Shown here piece after piece: positions 23,801-37,000 of a DNA stretch of 64,000 nucleotides (position 1 is the stretch's first letter; each line of letters begins with the position of its first letter). The stretch is from Allium sativum (lineage: Eukaryota; Streptophyta; Magnoliopsida; Asparagales; Amaryllidaceae): the NCBI GenBank assembly GCA_030737875.1, contig CM060915.1, positions 573,050,577 through 573,114,576 on the forward strand, read 5' to 3'. Both the position numbers and the translations under genes were made by a program. The notes under the pieces were generated by a model. The model was not told where the DNA came from. It made no database searches and saw nothing but the letters and a program-made list of their open reading frames with translations.

Positions 23801-24136
23801 GTAAAAACTACGGTTACTAGTTATAGAGTTGTAATCAGGGAAAAACTGATCTAGGGATTTAGATCAGTCTAGGGGTTTGAGCGTAGGGTTAGAATAGGAG
23901 CGTGGGATTCGCGAGTTTACATGTTCTTCTAAGCGGGATCTGTTCTATCACCTAGTAAAAACCTTAGGAATGCAGTAGTAGGCAGGATTTTGCCGAAGCT
24001 GGGTATATCTTGTGTTATGTACTTTCTGCATTTCTATTTCTACTATATTCTGTGATCTATTAATATTTTAATATCTCGTTAAAATTCAATAAACCCTATT
24101 CATCTCCCTCCCTCTAGGGTTAATCTAGATCCAACA
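20825..24136 (+). repeat. 5' LTR of the SIRE-type element (3,312 bp)
   Basis: Starts TGTTGTATATGACG and ends CTAGATCCAACA. It matches 39530-41385 joined to 50021-51482, with roughly 3% divergence in a stretch compared by eye (first 350 bp). It contains a TATA box at 21534-21541. The small frames inside it (21153-23318) are not conserved as proteins between the two LTRs and are treated as chance. Confidence 0.93.
21534..21541 (+). promoter_or_regulatory. TATA box of the SIRE-type 5' LTR
   Basis: TATAAATA preceded by GTGATACAC and followed by CCACAAGG. The motif and its surroundings are kept in the 3' LTR at 40231-40238. RNA would start at about 21565. Confidence 0.6.
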
Positions 24137-24138
24137 AG

Positions 24139-24150
24139 TGGTATCAGAGC
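24139..24150 (+). other. Primer-binding site (tRNA-iMet type)
   Basis: TGGTATCAGAGC two bases after the LTR end, a perfect match to the usual plant initiator-Met complement. Confidence 0.9.
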
Positions 24151-24176
24151 CTGGTAATTTTATTAACACTAGAATC

Positions 24177-25546
24177 ATGGATCCTTGTTGTCAATCCTCT
24201 GAGAGTCAATCCAGTAATATTCCAATTATTTTCAACGGAATAGATTTTCCAATTTAGAAATCAAAAATCGAATTCTATTTAAAATCTATCGATTCTGAAT
24301 ATTGGAATATTATTATAAATTTGGGAGATATGTTAGATAAGAAGAATAAGGTTTTAAATGCTCGTGTTATGCATATTATTTATTCCTATCTTGATAATGA
24401 TCAATTAAAAATTATCTCTCATTGTTTAACTGCACAGGATATCTGGAGAACTCTCAACATGCTGTATGGAAAATCTGACAACTGCTCAAAACCCTTAACT
24501 GCCAACTTAGATTCAGATGTGTGCTTAACTGGAGTCATTAATGATGATTCAGACGATGGAGATTTTTCATATGAAGAATTGGTTTCTCGTTATAACGATT
24601 TAACTAAAACTGTAAATCGTCTCCAATGGAAAAATAAACTCCTAAAAATTAAAAAATCTGAGTTACGATGCAAAATTGATTGTTTGGAATCAAAACTTGA
24701 AAATGTCTTAAAATTAGAAAATTCTGACTGTGAAAATTGTTTGAATTTAGAAAATAATCTTGTTCATTTCAATAAAAATATTCGGAAGCTTGAAAACGAA
24801 ATTCAGACCTTAAAAGAGAACAAGATTGAGCTTGAAAGTACAAACAAATTTTTACAAAAAGAATTGGATAATCTTAAGACGATCCAAAATTCCAAACATG
24901 AATTTTCTGAGAAAGAAAAGCTGAAAACAAAATCGTTTTTGAACAAAAAGATTGATTTTGAAAATGAAATCTAGAAATTTGAAAAACTTGAGTTTGAAAA
25001 ACAAAAAGATTTGAATCCGAGATCTCGGAATCCCAAGCCAAAATTAAATTACTTGAGTCTGAAAAATTGTTTTTGAAAATTGATTTTGAAAAGTGTAAGA
25101 TCACTGAAAATCATTGTCCAAATTTATTCAAAGAAAACAGTGATCTTAAATCCAAAATTCAACGATTAGAATCAACTTTGAATTAATTTTCTACTGGAGA
25201 AAAATCGTTGAATATATTGTTGAAAAATCAGTTTTCTATTAGAAATAAGCATGGTCTTGGCTTTGGGAAAATCAATGATTTTGAAAAACGAAATTCAAAT
25301 GATTTTAGAAATCCTCTAAACTGCTTTGGAAAAGATCGATTTGAAAATTTAAACTCTGAAAATTTCAAAGGTTTTTTAAATCATAATCGCGATGAATTTT
25401 TTTTTTATAACAAACCATTTAAACAATCTTGGATCCCAAAAAGAGATAGAATGAATTCGTCTAAGTTCAAACAGATCCGGGTTCCTAAAGGCACAAAGTT
25501 AGATCTGAATGGTTTGTTATATAAACAGGTTTGGGTACCAAAATGA
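24177..25546 (+). pseudogene. SIRE-type copia Gag, broken
   Basis: Capsid-type Gag that would coat the element RNA. The start at 24177 (MDPCCQSS) lies shortly after the primer-binding site. A TAG at 24255-24257 replaces the Trp of the family's WKSKIEFYL segment, consistent with TGG to TAG. The frame continues with the DIWRTLNMLYG core of copia Gag, then a long Lys/Glu/Leu-rich coiled-coil region (about 24560-24970). A TAG at 24972 and a frameshift near 25010 break it. The last part (25208-25546) has HGLGF and ends KQVWVPK, as in SIRE-type Gag tails. I see no CCHC zinc knuckle. Pol does not follow. Confidence 0.85.
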
Positions 25547-27613
25547 AGAAATACAACTGTGAGTGGTTTTAAAAATTTTGTTTGACCACTCGATCCTCTA
25601 AACTTTTAGGTACCGAAGATGGTTGAGGAACTGTTGTGCTGAAAAGAGATTGATTTCAAGCTCTTCTATATTTCTGTGTTCTTCACAGTTCCTCAGCCAA
25701 GATTTGTTGAGTTAGAGATTCTTTTGCTTACATCAATTTCAGGTATGATCTCTAGACTCGTCTTTGTAAATATTTTCTGTTTTTGTTTTCTTTGTTTATA
25801 CCTCCTTTTGTCCCTTCTATTTTTTGTTTGATTTGACACTGCCATATTTTTGTTTCTTCTTGGGCTTTCTTAACTTCCAATTGCAGTCATGATCTTCTGG
25901 AAATTCACTTTATTTGAATAGAATTCTGATGTTTTAATTATTTCCAGATCTTGAATTTAAATTTGCAAATATCTGCAATTGTTTTGAAGTTTATTTTCTG
26001 ATTTCTGAATTCATAACAGTGTTGATGCATTCTTGTCATATCTTGAACATTGTTGATTTGGATTCAAAAAATTTGAAGATCTGAAAGATTAATGGAATTT
26101 CACACACCTATCTTGTTTTGAGTTTTCTCTAATTCATTTTAGAAAAGCTTGAAATAATATACTCATTACAACACTCCAATATTTCTCAATTGTGATAATT
26201 TCAGTAATTTTCAGATTGGCTTAGTTATTTTGAATTATCTTGAATCAGTGATACATCTTGAAATTCATCTTTATTCATGGTCATTATGGTTGAAATTTGT
26301 TTGTTTGAAATCATTTGAAATTCTTGATATTTTGAATATCACACACCTCTTAAATTTGAAATTATCAATCTTGTGTGACTGATTCATTATATCTCAAAAC
26401 TTGACATTGATTCAAGTGATTTCAAGTGAATAATTTTTTTATTTTCTGGATCATGAATATCTCTCAAGTTTGATGTAAATGATCTGAAATTTCTCATGTA
26501 CTTGTCAGAAATAATTTGGAAAAATTATTTGAAAATTCGGTCTTGAAACTCAGTGTTACTTCATGATTTTTTGATTTAAATATTTGTTTGTTTAAAATCA
26601 TTTGAAATTATTGATTTCTTGAATCTCACACACATTGTGAATTTAAAATTTATAATCTGGTGTGATTGATTCATTGAATCTCGATCTTTTTATATCCCCT
26701 CAAATGATTTAAAATAAACCATATATTTAATCTTGGATCATGAACCATTCTTTGACTGTCTGAAATATCCTTTAAACAAATCCTTGACAAGTCTACTTTG
26801 AAAATGATTTTTGTGTTGCTCAGATATTGTTATTGAAAATATTTTTTGGTGATTGCTTGTTTTGGTATCAAATATATAAAACAAAAATCATATCATCGTG
26901 TATACAATGGCAATATTTCACAACAAGAGAAGATTTTATTTAGGTTTTCATGATGGGTGAACATTTATTATAATATCTTTGAATTGACAATTATTTCTCG
27001 ACCATCTCCTTTATCTATCATAATTCTGCCATCCATAATTTTATACTAATATGGAGAGTTAATATTTTTTTTTAAAATATTTTTGAATAAACAGTGGAAA
27101 TATTTGTGATAGAAATGGGACTATGTTATTTTTCAGAATTAGTGACAATTGAAAATTTTCAATGATCTCGTTACAGTTGATCATATTTCATAATATTATT
27201 AATTTAGAAATTTATTTCACAACCATTTCTGTATCTATCACATGTCTATCATTCATATTGGTTTATATATACTGAGGAGCTTTTCATTTTGGACCTGAAA
27301 ATGAAATGATAAATATAATTAATACAGAAGTGTTTCTCTAACCTCATTTAAAATCCAAGCTCTGGTTATGCATGGTTATGAGATTACTTATATTTAAGCT
27401 GCAACTGATCTCATTTAAAAATCCAAGATCTGGTTATGCGTGGTTAGTGTGCTCTTAAATCAAAAGAAAAAGAAAAGAAAATAATTTGCAATAAATAAAT
27501 TTTTATATGAAATTCTCCTTGGTGTTTAAAAACCAGCCTATCAGTCCATCTTTCGAATTTATGAAATGTGTTAATATCTTATGATGTATTATGATTTGTT
27601 GATTGATAGCAAC
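25547..27613. other. Non-coding interior of the SIRE-type element
   Basis: No pol motif in any frame. The AT-rich sequence contains internal duplications: 26270-26420 resembles 26560-26720 (ATTTGTTTGTTT.AAATCATTTGAAATT and CACACAC blocks), 26930-27060 resembles 27170-27280, and CTCATTTAAAATCCAAG...GGTTATGC occurs at about 27345 and 27411. The duplication suggests that the missing coding part was replaced by expanded filler. Confidence 0.6.
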
Positions 27614-28941
27614 TGTAATGTCCCGCAGTTTTACAGGTTTGTATTTGAATATTTAATCAGTTTAAATATTGAATTCGTAATATAAATGGATTTATATATT
27701 AATTAAAACGAAGTTGAACGTATAAATATATATATTAAATGTAATCGAGCTCGTAATATCGCGGCAGTTCGAAATTCAACGTTTTGAACTTCAACTGAGT
27801 GTATAGGACCCGTTATTAGTCGGATTTCTGCGAAACAAGAAGCGTTGGAATCTGTTGAACTGTATCTTTCTAACAGAAGTGAAAAGTCAAGATTTCGTGT
27901 TATAGATTGTGAGTTACGTCCAAATCAAATTTTCAAATAGTCGCTATGAAATCGTATATCGACCGTAACGGTTTATTTGAAATAACTAGATATCAGTTTT
28001 GAATTTGGACAAGGTTATTTTGAGGCGTAGTGATAATTTAATTTTTAGAATTTTACTGTAATTTTTAATTAATTAAATAAGCAACTTTTTATTTGGAGTA
28101 TTTTGCACCCTATATCAATATTTTGGGGTTTCACAATATGAGTTAAACTACCGATATTATTATATTTTTGGGATCGTGGCATCTCACTGGACACGACTGT
28201 ATTTTTATTTTTTTCCATAGCAATTCGTAAATAGAGGGGATCTTATATAAGCATATACCGCACAATCTTTGAACTTTTCAAATAAATATATACCTATGAC
28301 GATATACCCGTCAACATTCTACATCCATCTTTCCATTATTATTTGTAAGTGTGGAGTATACAATACTCAACCAAGAAGTAAAGATTGGATGACGTATATA
28401 TATAAATATATGAGTATGGTACAATATTTTAAGAGTATGTCAGTTGGAAATATATTTACACCGGCTGTTTTCATATTACTCTATTCGAGTACCAAGTTCC
28501 TCAAATTGAAATATATATACAATAATATAACATGCATTTAATGAATTCGACATGACTGGATAAGGATGCGGCCACTACTATCTTAGCTGAAAAGCTCGGC
28601 ACATGCTATGCCCACAATTTTCTAAGATTTGAACAGATATTTTATTCTTCATTCAACCAAAAAGGTTTAGCCGACATGGGTTGTCCATTTCAACATAGTG
28701 AAACATGTCAGTAAAGCCATGTCTTGGCACATCTGAACTTAATGAAAACCTGAAAAGGGTAAAGATGTAGAACGTACACCCTTCTCTTTCCAAACACAGC
28801 TACACGGTCTCTTCCATCGCAGTCACGACGTCTTGGCAACTCAATATTAATGAAGTATGAAAACCTAACCTATCTCCTACAACATGCCTCCTCATGTACT
28901 ACCCTACTTTCGATTACTTGGCCATGATGGTGCTTTAAATC

Positions 28942-28949
28942 TATAAATA
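28942..28949 (+). promoter_or_regulatory. TATA box of the large LTR
   Basis: TATAAATA in TTAAATCTATAAATAAGC. The sequence downstream (CCTCCGCACCTCATTTTCTC, about 28963-28982) looks like a plant transcription start region. The same site is at 35343-35350 in the 3' LTR. It implies a U3 of about 1.35 kb and a transcribed LTR part of about 3.6 kb. Confidence 0.65.
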
Positions 28950-30791
28950 AGCAAGCGAAATATCCTCCGCACCTCATTTTCTCAACCTCAAGCCGAAAAC
29001 TTTTAATGGCTTCGTGGAAATTTTTCGAAAACTGAACGCTTGTCTAAAAATTATGCAAATTATATAAATTTACACTTGATTCTCTCCTTTTCGACACGAG
29101 TATGGAAGGCTTGAGTATCCGTTCGTGGAAATTGATAGTACGTAGAGCTGTAGCCAAGTTTTAGAGTTGAGGTGGGATCGTCGAGAACACGGGGAGATGA
29201 GTATTGTGGTAAATGGATAGGAAAGCTTGCGGGTGCTTTAGCTGTATTGGATAAAACAAAGTGTGGACTTTGGCTTGCATGGGTGCTGAAGGTGCGGCAT
29301 TTGGTATTTGCGTGGAATAGAGGATGAGATGTTGAAGGAGAGATTGAAGGGTGAAGTGGTGATGAGAAACAAAAGGAGGGGATTAGAGAACGTGGATACT
29401 GGGTCAAAAGGGAGGTGCTTGTGTAGTTGATGAGAGGGCACGTCTGAAAAGAGTAAAGGAAGTGTGATGTGATTTTACTGGAAGGAGCGGCTATTGGTAT
29501 TGTGTAGAGGACGTTGGCCAGTATGGTACCAACGTAAAGAGGGAAGTTGCATGGGGTGTTGGGACCGACATGAATGGGAAATATGATGGAGCCAACGGTG
29601 TACAGGAGGAGTCCATGTTGAACTGGAGGTTGCGTTGGTATGGGATGTAGGTATAGGCGCTGAGTATACGTTCTGAATGGGAGACCAACAGTGATGTTTT
29701 CGAAGATGGGCGTGTTTGTTTTGCCGAGCAATGTTGTACAAGGACGGTGATGTTTGGCGTGTGACAGTTGAAAAAGGGGAAGTCCTGATGGTGAATACAT
29801 GGCGTATGTGATGGAGCAAGTGCGGATGTATAGATGGGTCGAATGACTAGGAAGGAAACGAGAGGAAGGCCAAAGAGTTGATGGTGATCGGTAGAAAGAG
29901 AAGAGAACCGGTGGGTAAAACCAGAGAGAAGCAGCGTAGAACCGAGCACTGTTTGTCGCGGTAGGCGCATGCTAATCAGTGGAACTGAGTTGAAACCATT
30001 TGGAGCTCGGTTACATTATGGCAACATCAAACGTCTGATGTGAAGCAACCAACGCAAATCGTTATTTAACGGTTAACGCGCCAAGGTGAGTAAATTCACT
30101 AACTCTGTTTTATTTAAAATATTACAATTATATTTTAAAATAATGGTTGAATGCTGTGTGATGGTTGTTTAGGCAGATTATGGTTAAATTGGTTGAAATA
30201 ATATATATCGTTGCATATGTACACATCACCGGTTGGATACCGATTCCATCGATTATAATATTCCCTAGTATGGAATCAGTGATAATTGCTTGACTAACAT
30301 CTGGATGCAGAAACCAGTTGGAGGAATCCAACCGGATTCCTCAATATTTATATGTACTGTTTGTTTTGTATATACACTGTTTGAATCATGTGAATGGAAA
30401 TTCAACGTTATGTTGATTTAATAAATCGACGGTATCGATTAAGAAGAAATTAAGATAAGTTGATAAATTAACGGATGGTTGAGGTTGACTAAACCCACTG
30501 TTTGGTCGAGAATTATTAGTTAGTTAATTGGTTTTCAATGATAATAACTTAAGAGTTAATTGTTTAAATTAATTAGATTTCTAAATTCTTAATTACCTTT
30601 TCAATGAAGAGAAAAAGATTATTAAACCAATAAAATAGTTATTATTCATTAAGTATGCAACCGTTCTATTTTAAATTAATAAAGAAATAAATACTTTTAC
30701 TTCAGCAATGATGAAGTAAATTATTATTTAATTATTTTAATTAAATAATTGTTTTCTTAAACAGATCCCATTTAAGATGTTATCGAGTTGG

Positions 30792-30925
30792 GAAAGAAAT
30801 GTCAAGATTTTTATAACGGAAAGAGATGTCAAGATTTTTGTAACAAAAAGAGATGTCAAAATTTTTGTAACGGAAAGAGATGTCAAGATTTTTGGTGATG
30901 GAAAGAGATGTCAAGATTAGTATAA
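30792..30925 (+). repeat. Five-copy 27-bp tandem repeat
   Basis: Imperfect units of about 27 bp around GAAAGAGATGTCAAGATTTTTGTAAC, five times. The same array is in the 3' LTR at about 37193-37325, so it predates the insertion. Confidence 0.85.
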
Positions 30926-30934
30926 AGGAATATG

Positions 30935-31084
30935 ACAGCGTATTGCAAGTCTGTGAACTATAGCGATAAAATAACGCTGTTGACTAGGCTTAAGCGTGAC
31001 TGTTATGTCGAGATAAGTATAAAGGGGAATATTACAGCGTATGATAAATTTTTTTTTTAAACTATAACGATAAATTTGCGCTGT
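30935..31084 (+). repeat. Twin ACAGCG/CGCTGT hairpin units
   Basis: Unit 1 pairs ACAGCGT (30935-30941) with ACGCTGT (30974-30980). Unit 2 pairs ACAGCG (31034-31039) with CGCTGT (31079-31084). Both loops contain AACTATAACGATAAA or a close variant. The units are about 100 bp apart and lie between the donor-like and acceptor-like sites. Confidence 0.5.
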
Positions 31085-32574
31085 TGACCAAACTTAAGCG
31101 TGATTGTATGATGGTTAGTTATACATTAGAATGGATGTTTGTTTTTACTTCGATAGTTAAATAACCGACTATCGAAGTGTTTTGACCATCGTTGTCAATA
31201 CGGAGAGACCGGTTGGATATATTATCCGAAAACCACTCCGTATAGGCATAAGCGCTGCGAATTCGATTATGTTGAAGGCAATTGAAGACGGAGTGAAATG
31301 CAAGGGTCGTTCTGTACCAGAATGATGTTTTCTGTTTGTCCAGTCTCAGGACAACTTGTATGGACGAATGTCTGACAGAGTATTCCTAACGGTCACATAA
31401 GACGATCTTTTCAAGGTATTACGTCTGGTGGCGGAGAAATTCGTTTCTCTTAGCTTTTATACCCGTAATATTTTTGGGAAGATCAACTAGTGATTTGACG
31501 GGTTTGACGATGTGGCATTCAAAGTATATGGTGGCCAGATGTTCTAAAAGGTAGACGTAGCCTCTAGCCTCACAACCGGGAAATGACAAAAATCGGGCAG
31601 GCAGCATGGCTATGTGGGTCGCTCCCATTAGGGTGTATAATCACCTATCTAGAGAAATTCTTTTTGCTTCTTTAATCTATCGATGCTGTCCCTTTGCGGG
31701 AAACGGTGGTTTGAGTCCAACCGTTGGTGATATACATTCGATACACTCAAGCGAAATGAGTGGTCGGTCATGTGTGGGCCGGGTTGCAAGACGTTCTTGT
31801 TGAACCCAGGTGTATTCGCCTCTAGAGATACATCAGCGGAAGGTGGTCCCATACCTTGTCATAGTTGGAATCCAATCTCCAATAAGAGCCCTACAGTTTT
31901 TGATTTTATACTATGTATGTAGAGCGTGAGATGCAAGCGTTCTGCTATTTGGTTATTTACTTGATTAGACATTATTATAATATCACTGGATTTTGATATC
32001 AAAGTGTTTTGGGTTATAGTAAGGTAAAAAAAACCGTCCATGTTTATGTGTGGGCTGGTCTTACTATTATCCTTTTGTTTCAAAAAGGATTTTCAAAGTT
32101 AAACCGTATGGTTGGAATTTACTCACACCAGTCCCATGACTGACCCAGAGTTTATTTTGTTCGTTTTCCCTAAACTCTTGGGTGCCCAAATTTGTACGGG
32201 CAGTCAATTGTTTCAGGATTTTACAGATTCGCTTGGAGGAGCTCAAAGCAGGAGGCTTCACCTTTATTTATTTAGAGATCATTTCCGCTGTGATGTATAT
32301 GAGTTATACCCTGATATGGTATGTAAATTCAAATACAGTTTCGTATTTCAAAGTTTTGTTATATATTATATTTTATTCGTTCCGCTGTGAGATTCGTGTT
32401 TACTCTGATTCTGCTCAGTTGTGTTCTCCTTCTTCTTCTATTCTATTAGTTCTACCTTATCTTTCTCATCCTCTTATTTCTTTCTATTAATGACCTGGTA
32501 TTTTCCATGTCTGAACAGTCAACGCTGGGTTTTGTGTCGATTTTCGGAGTCGAAAAATCCCGGGTCGTTACAGT

Positions 32575-32586
32575 TGGTATCAGAGC
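32575..32586 (+). other. Primer-binding site of the large-LTR element
   Basis: TGGTATCAGAGC, perfect tRNA-iMet type, two bases after the LTR end. Confidence 0.92.
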
Positions 32587-34000
32587 TGAAGGTTAACTGA
32601 TTACCTTGGCTCTGAAGCGTGACTCAATAGAGATGAGGTCAGTAGTACTTTTGATTGAGTTGAGTGTATATGTATATGAGCGCGTATTTGTAAATCAATA
32701 TAAAAACTATTTTATATTGTGTTGATTGATCTGGTGAGTGGTATATATATTCCAGATCGACGCGTTTAGCTGACGTGGTCGATAGGGATTTATAAACGCT
32801 TGAACAGAGTAACTCGACACAGTATGTTTTGAAAAGACGGTAAATGAAATAATTTTACCTAAAATATATTTTGATATGAAAAAGTATTTATATTGGAATT
32901 ATTCAATATATTGGATATGTTTGTTATTATTATAATCGAATAACATTATAGTTAAGATGGGTACGTAAATAACCCATAAAAATTTGTATAATGTAATTTG
33001 TGCAATTTAATGGATTAAATCCAAATTTAGATCCAGAATTGAAACAATACTGGAAACTTGGAAAAGGATAAAATATATATAGAAATTTAAAATCCTGGGG
33101 AGATTTGAGATTGTTTTTCAAGCATTCTGAAAGATATTTGAAATGGAAGTGTTTACAAATGAGTTGAAAAGTAATACAGTATTGAACTCGCTTTGATTTC
33201 TGGAAAATAAATTCCGATGATGAAGTCGACCATTATCGGTGTTCATTTTCGAGTTCTAAGTGCCGGATTACTACCAAAGATTTTGTTTTTGAATTATTGT
33301 GAGTAAACAAGTTGTCAGGAATTCAAAGGTTTTGAATTGCTATGTTATGAATATATATGTATATTATTTCAACTGATTTGAAATGAAAACCCCAGGAATT
33401 TGAATTCTGAAATTTAAAATTTACTTATAAAGTAAATAAACAGCAAATTTAAATAAGTCAAATAAAATTTGAGTTGAATTGAAGCCAAGTAAGTGGGAAT
33501 CATACTGGAATAAGGATTTGACTTGACCAAGTAGTTGAGTTGTGAATTGAGATTGGGAATGGAACTAAACTTGGTTGGGAAATTTGATTATTTGGAATTG
33601 GAATTGAACTGGAGTTTGAAAAAGAAATTTGAGTTGGGATTATTGATTGAGAATAAACTGACTGGAGATCAGTTGGAGATGCATTTGGGTATGCTGAATG
33701 GATTGCAAATGGAAGCGAGAAAGTTGGATGCCCAATGAAGGGAGAAGGTCCAAAGTGGCGTGTTGTAGTAGTACCGAATGAACCGTGCAGCAGAGAGGCT
33801 GACGAAATTCTCCGAAAATTAAATTGTTAGAAAGTTTTTAGAATTTTGAAAATTTTCGTTACAAAGGAAGGGAATTAATATTTTGATCAGTTCAGTTGAA
33901 ACTGAAATTATGAAGTAAACTAAGAAGATTTTTAACCTGTTTACAACAGAAATTGTAGCATTTTCCCTATCTTAGCAATTTCGAGGGCGAAATTATTTTA
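32587..34000 (+). other. Non-coding interior of the large-LTR element
   Basis: About 1.4 kb without any gag or pol motif. The only plus frame, 33535-33738 (67 codons, Leu/Glu/Lys-rich), sits in a stretch of GGA/TTG-rich sequence and has no recognised family. The interior is apparently what remains between primer-binding site and polypurine tract after loss of the coding part. Confidence 0.75.
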
Positions 34001-34013
34001 AGGGGGAAGGAAT

Positions 34014-37000
34014 GTAATGTCCCGCAGTTTTACAGGTTTGTATTTGAATATTTAATCAGTTTAAATATTGAATTCGTAATATAAATGGATTTATATATTA
34101 ATTAAAACGAAGTTGAACATATAAATATATATATATTAAATGTAATCGAGCTCGTAATATCGCGGCAGTTCGAAATTCAACGTTTTGAACTTCAACTGAG
34201 TGTATAGGACCCGTTATTAGTCGGATTTCTGCGAAACAAGAAGCGTTGGAATCTGTTGAACTGTATCTTTCTAACAGAAGTGAAAAGTCAAGATTTCGTG
34301 TTACAGATTGTGAGTTACGTCCAAATCAAATTTTCAAATAGTCGCTATGAAATCGTATATCGACCGTAACGGTTTATTTGAAATAACTAGATATCAGTTT
34401 TGAATTTGGACAAGGTTATTTTGAGGCGTAGTGATAATTTAATTTTTAGAATTTTACTGTAATTTTTAATTAATTAAATAAGCAACTTTTTATTTGGAGT
34501 ATTTTGCACCCTATATCAATATTTTGGGGTTTCACAATATGAGTTAAACTACCGATATTATTATATTTTTGGGATCATGGCATCTCACTGGACACGACTG
34601 TATTTTTATTTTTTTCCATAGCAATTCGTAAATAGAGGGGATCTTATATAAGCATATACCGCACAATCTTTGAACTTTTCAAATAAATATATACCTATGA
34701 CGATATACCCGTCAACATTCTACATCCATCTTTCCATTATTATTTGTAAGTGTGGAGTATACAATACTCAACCAAGAAGTAAAGATTGGATGACGTATAT
34801 ATATAAATATATGAGTATGGTACAATATTTTAAGAGTATGTCAGTTGGAAATATATTTACACCGGCTGTTTTCATATTACTCTATTCGAGTACCAAGTTC
34901 CTCAAATTGAAATATATATACAATAATATAACATGCATTTAATGAATTCGACATGACTGGATAAGGATGCGGCCACTACTATCTTAGCTGAAAAGCTCGG
35001 CACATGCTATGCCCACAATTTTCTAAGATTTGAACAGATATTTTATTCTTCATTCAACCAAAAAGGTTTAGCCGACATGGGTTGTCCATTTCAACATAGT
35101 GAAACATGTCAGTAAAGCCATGTCTTGGCACATCTGAACTTAATGAAAACCTGAAAAGGGTAAAGATGTAGAACATACACCCTTCTCTTTCCAAACACAG
35201 CTACACGGTCTCTTCCATCGCAGTCACGACGTCTTGGCAACTCAATATTAATGAAGTATGAAAACCTAACCTATCTCCTACAACATGCCTCCTCATGTAC
35301 TACCCTACTTTCGATTACTTGGCCATGAAGGTGCTTTAAATCTATAAATAAGCAAGCGAAATATCCTCCGCACCTCATTTTCTCAACCTCAAGCCGAAAA
35401 CTTTTAATGGCTTCATGGAAATTTTTCCAAAACTGAACGCTTGTCTAAAAATTATGCAAATTATATAAATTTACACTTGATTCTCTCCTTTTCGACACGA
35501 GTATGGAAGGCTTGAGTATCCGTTCGTGGAAATTGATAGTACGTAGAGCTGTAGCCAAGTTTTAGAGTTGAGGTGGGATCGTCGAGAACACGGGGAGATG
35601 AGTATTGTGGTAAATGGATAGGAAAGCTTGCGGGTGCTTTAGCTGTATTGGATAAAACAAAGTGTGGACTTTGGCTTGCATGGGTGCTGAAGGTGCGGCA
35701 TTTGGTATTTGCGTGGAATAGAGGATGAGATGTTGAAGGAGAGATTGAAGGGTGAAGTGGTGATGAGAAACAAAAGGAGGGGATTAGAGAACGTGGATAC
35801 TGGGTAAAAAGGGAGGTGCTTGTGTAGTTGATGAGAGGGCACGTCTGAAAAGAGTAAAGGAAGTGTGATGTGATTTTACTGGAAGGAGCGGCTATTGGTA
35901 TTGTGTAGAGGACGTTGGCCAGTATGGTACCAACGTAAAGAGGGAAGTTGCATGGGGTGTTGGGACCGACATGAATGGGAAATATGATGGAGCCAACGGT
36001 GTACAGGAGGAGTCCATGTTGAACTGGAGGTTGCGTTGGTATGGGATGTAGGTATAGGCGCTGAGTATACGTTCTGAATGGGAGACCAACAGTGATGTTT
36101 TCGAAGATGGGCGTGTTTGTTTTGCCGAGCAATGTTGTACAAGGACGGTGATGTTTGGCGTGTGACAGTTGAAAAAGGGGAAGTCCTGATGGTGAATACA
36201 TGGCGTATGTGATGGAGCAAGTGCGGATGTATAGATGGGTCGAATGACTAGGAAGGAAACGAGAGGAAGGCCAAAGAGTTGATGGTGATCGGTAGAAAGA
36301 GAAGAGAACCGGTGGGTAAAACCAGAGAGAAGCAGCGTAGAACCGAGCACTGTTTGTCGCGGTAGGCGCATGCTAATCAGTGGAACTGAGTTGAAACCAT
36401 TTGGAGCTCGGTTACATTATGGCAACATCAAACGTCTGATGTGAAGCAACCAACGCAAATCGTTATTTAACGGTTAACGCGCCAAGGTGAGTAAATTCAC
36501 TAACTCTGTTTTATTTAAAATATTACAATTATATTTTAAAATAATGGTTGAATGCTGTGTGATGGTTGTTTAGGCAGATTATGGTTAAATTGGTTGAAAT
36601 AATATATATCGTTGCATATGTACACATCACCGGTTGGATACCGATTCCATCGATTATAATATTCCCTAGTATGGAATCAGTGATAATTGCTTGACTAACA
36701 TCTGGATGCAGAAACCAGTTGGAGGAATCCAACCAGATTCCTCAATATTTATATGTACTGTTTGTTTTGTATATACACTGTTTGAATCATGTGAATGGAA
36801 ATTCAACGTTATGTTGATTTAATAAATCGACGGTATCGATTAAGAAGAAATTAAGATAAGTTGATAAATTAACGGATGGTTGAGGTTGACTAAACCCACT
36901 GTTTGGTCGAGAATTATTAGTTAGTTAATTGGTTTTCAATGATAATAACTTAAGAGTTAATTGTTTAAATTAATTAGATTTCTAAATTCTTAATTACCTT

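Larger units (their letters stand above)
30086..32216 (+). other. Putative leader intron in the large LTR
   Basis: Donor CCAAG|GTGAGTAA (GT at 30086-30087) and acceptor CAATTGTTTCAG (AG at 32215-32216), both good plant consensus sites. The span of about 2.1 kb lies between the TATA box and the primer-binding site, the same order as in the Tekay LTRs. Use of these sites is inferred. Confidence 0.35.
27614..32572 (+). repeat. 5' LTR of the large-LTR element
   Basis: TGTAATGTCCCGCAG...CGGGTCGTTACA. It contains a TATA box (28942-28949), a purine-rich leader region (about 29090-29990), a splice-donor-like site (30086), a 27-bp tandem repeat (30792-30925), twin hairpins (30935-31084) and an acceptor-like site (32216). 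Frames inside it, including 246 codons on the minus strand at 29060-29800, recur in the 3' LTR only because the LTRs are copies of one another. Confidence 0.95.

Noticed and set aside
24321..24974. Host coiled-coil protein gene
   Set aside because: Position after an LTR and primer-binding site, and the copia Gag core, identify it as retrotransposon gag.
29060..29970. 246-, 159- and 114-codon antisense ORFs in the large LTR (and copies at 35461-36371)
   Set aside because: They overlap in several frames and are explained by strand composition. Presence in both LTRs is not independent evidence of conservation.
30792..30925. CRISPR-like regular repeats
   Set aside because: The units are contiguous tandem repeats without unique spacers, inside a plant LTR.
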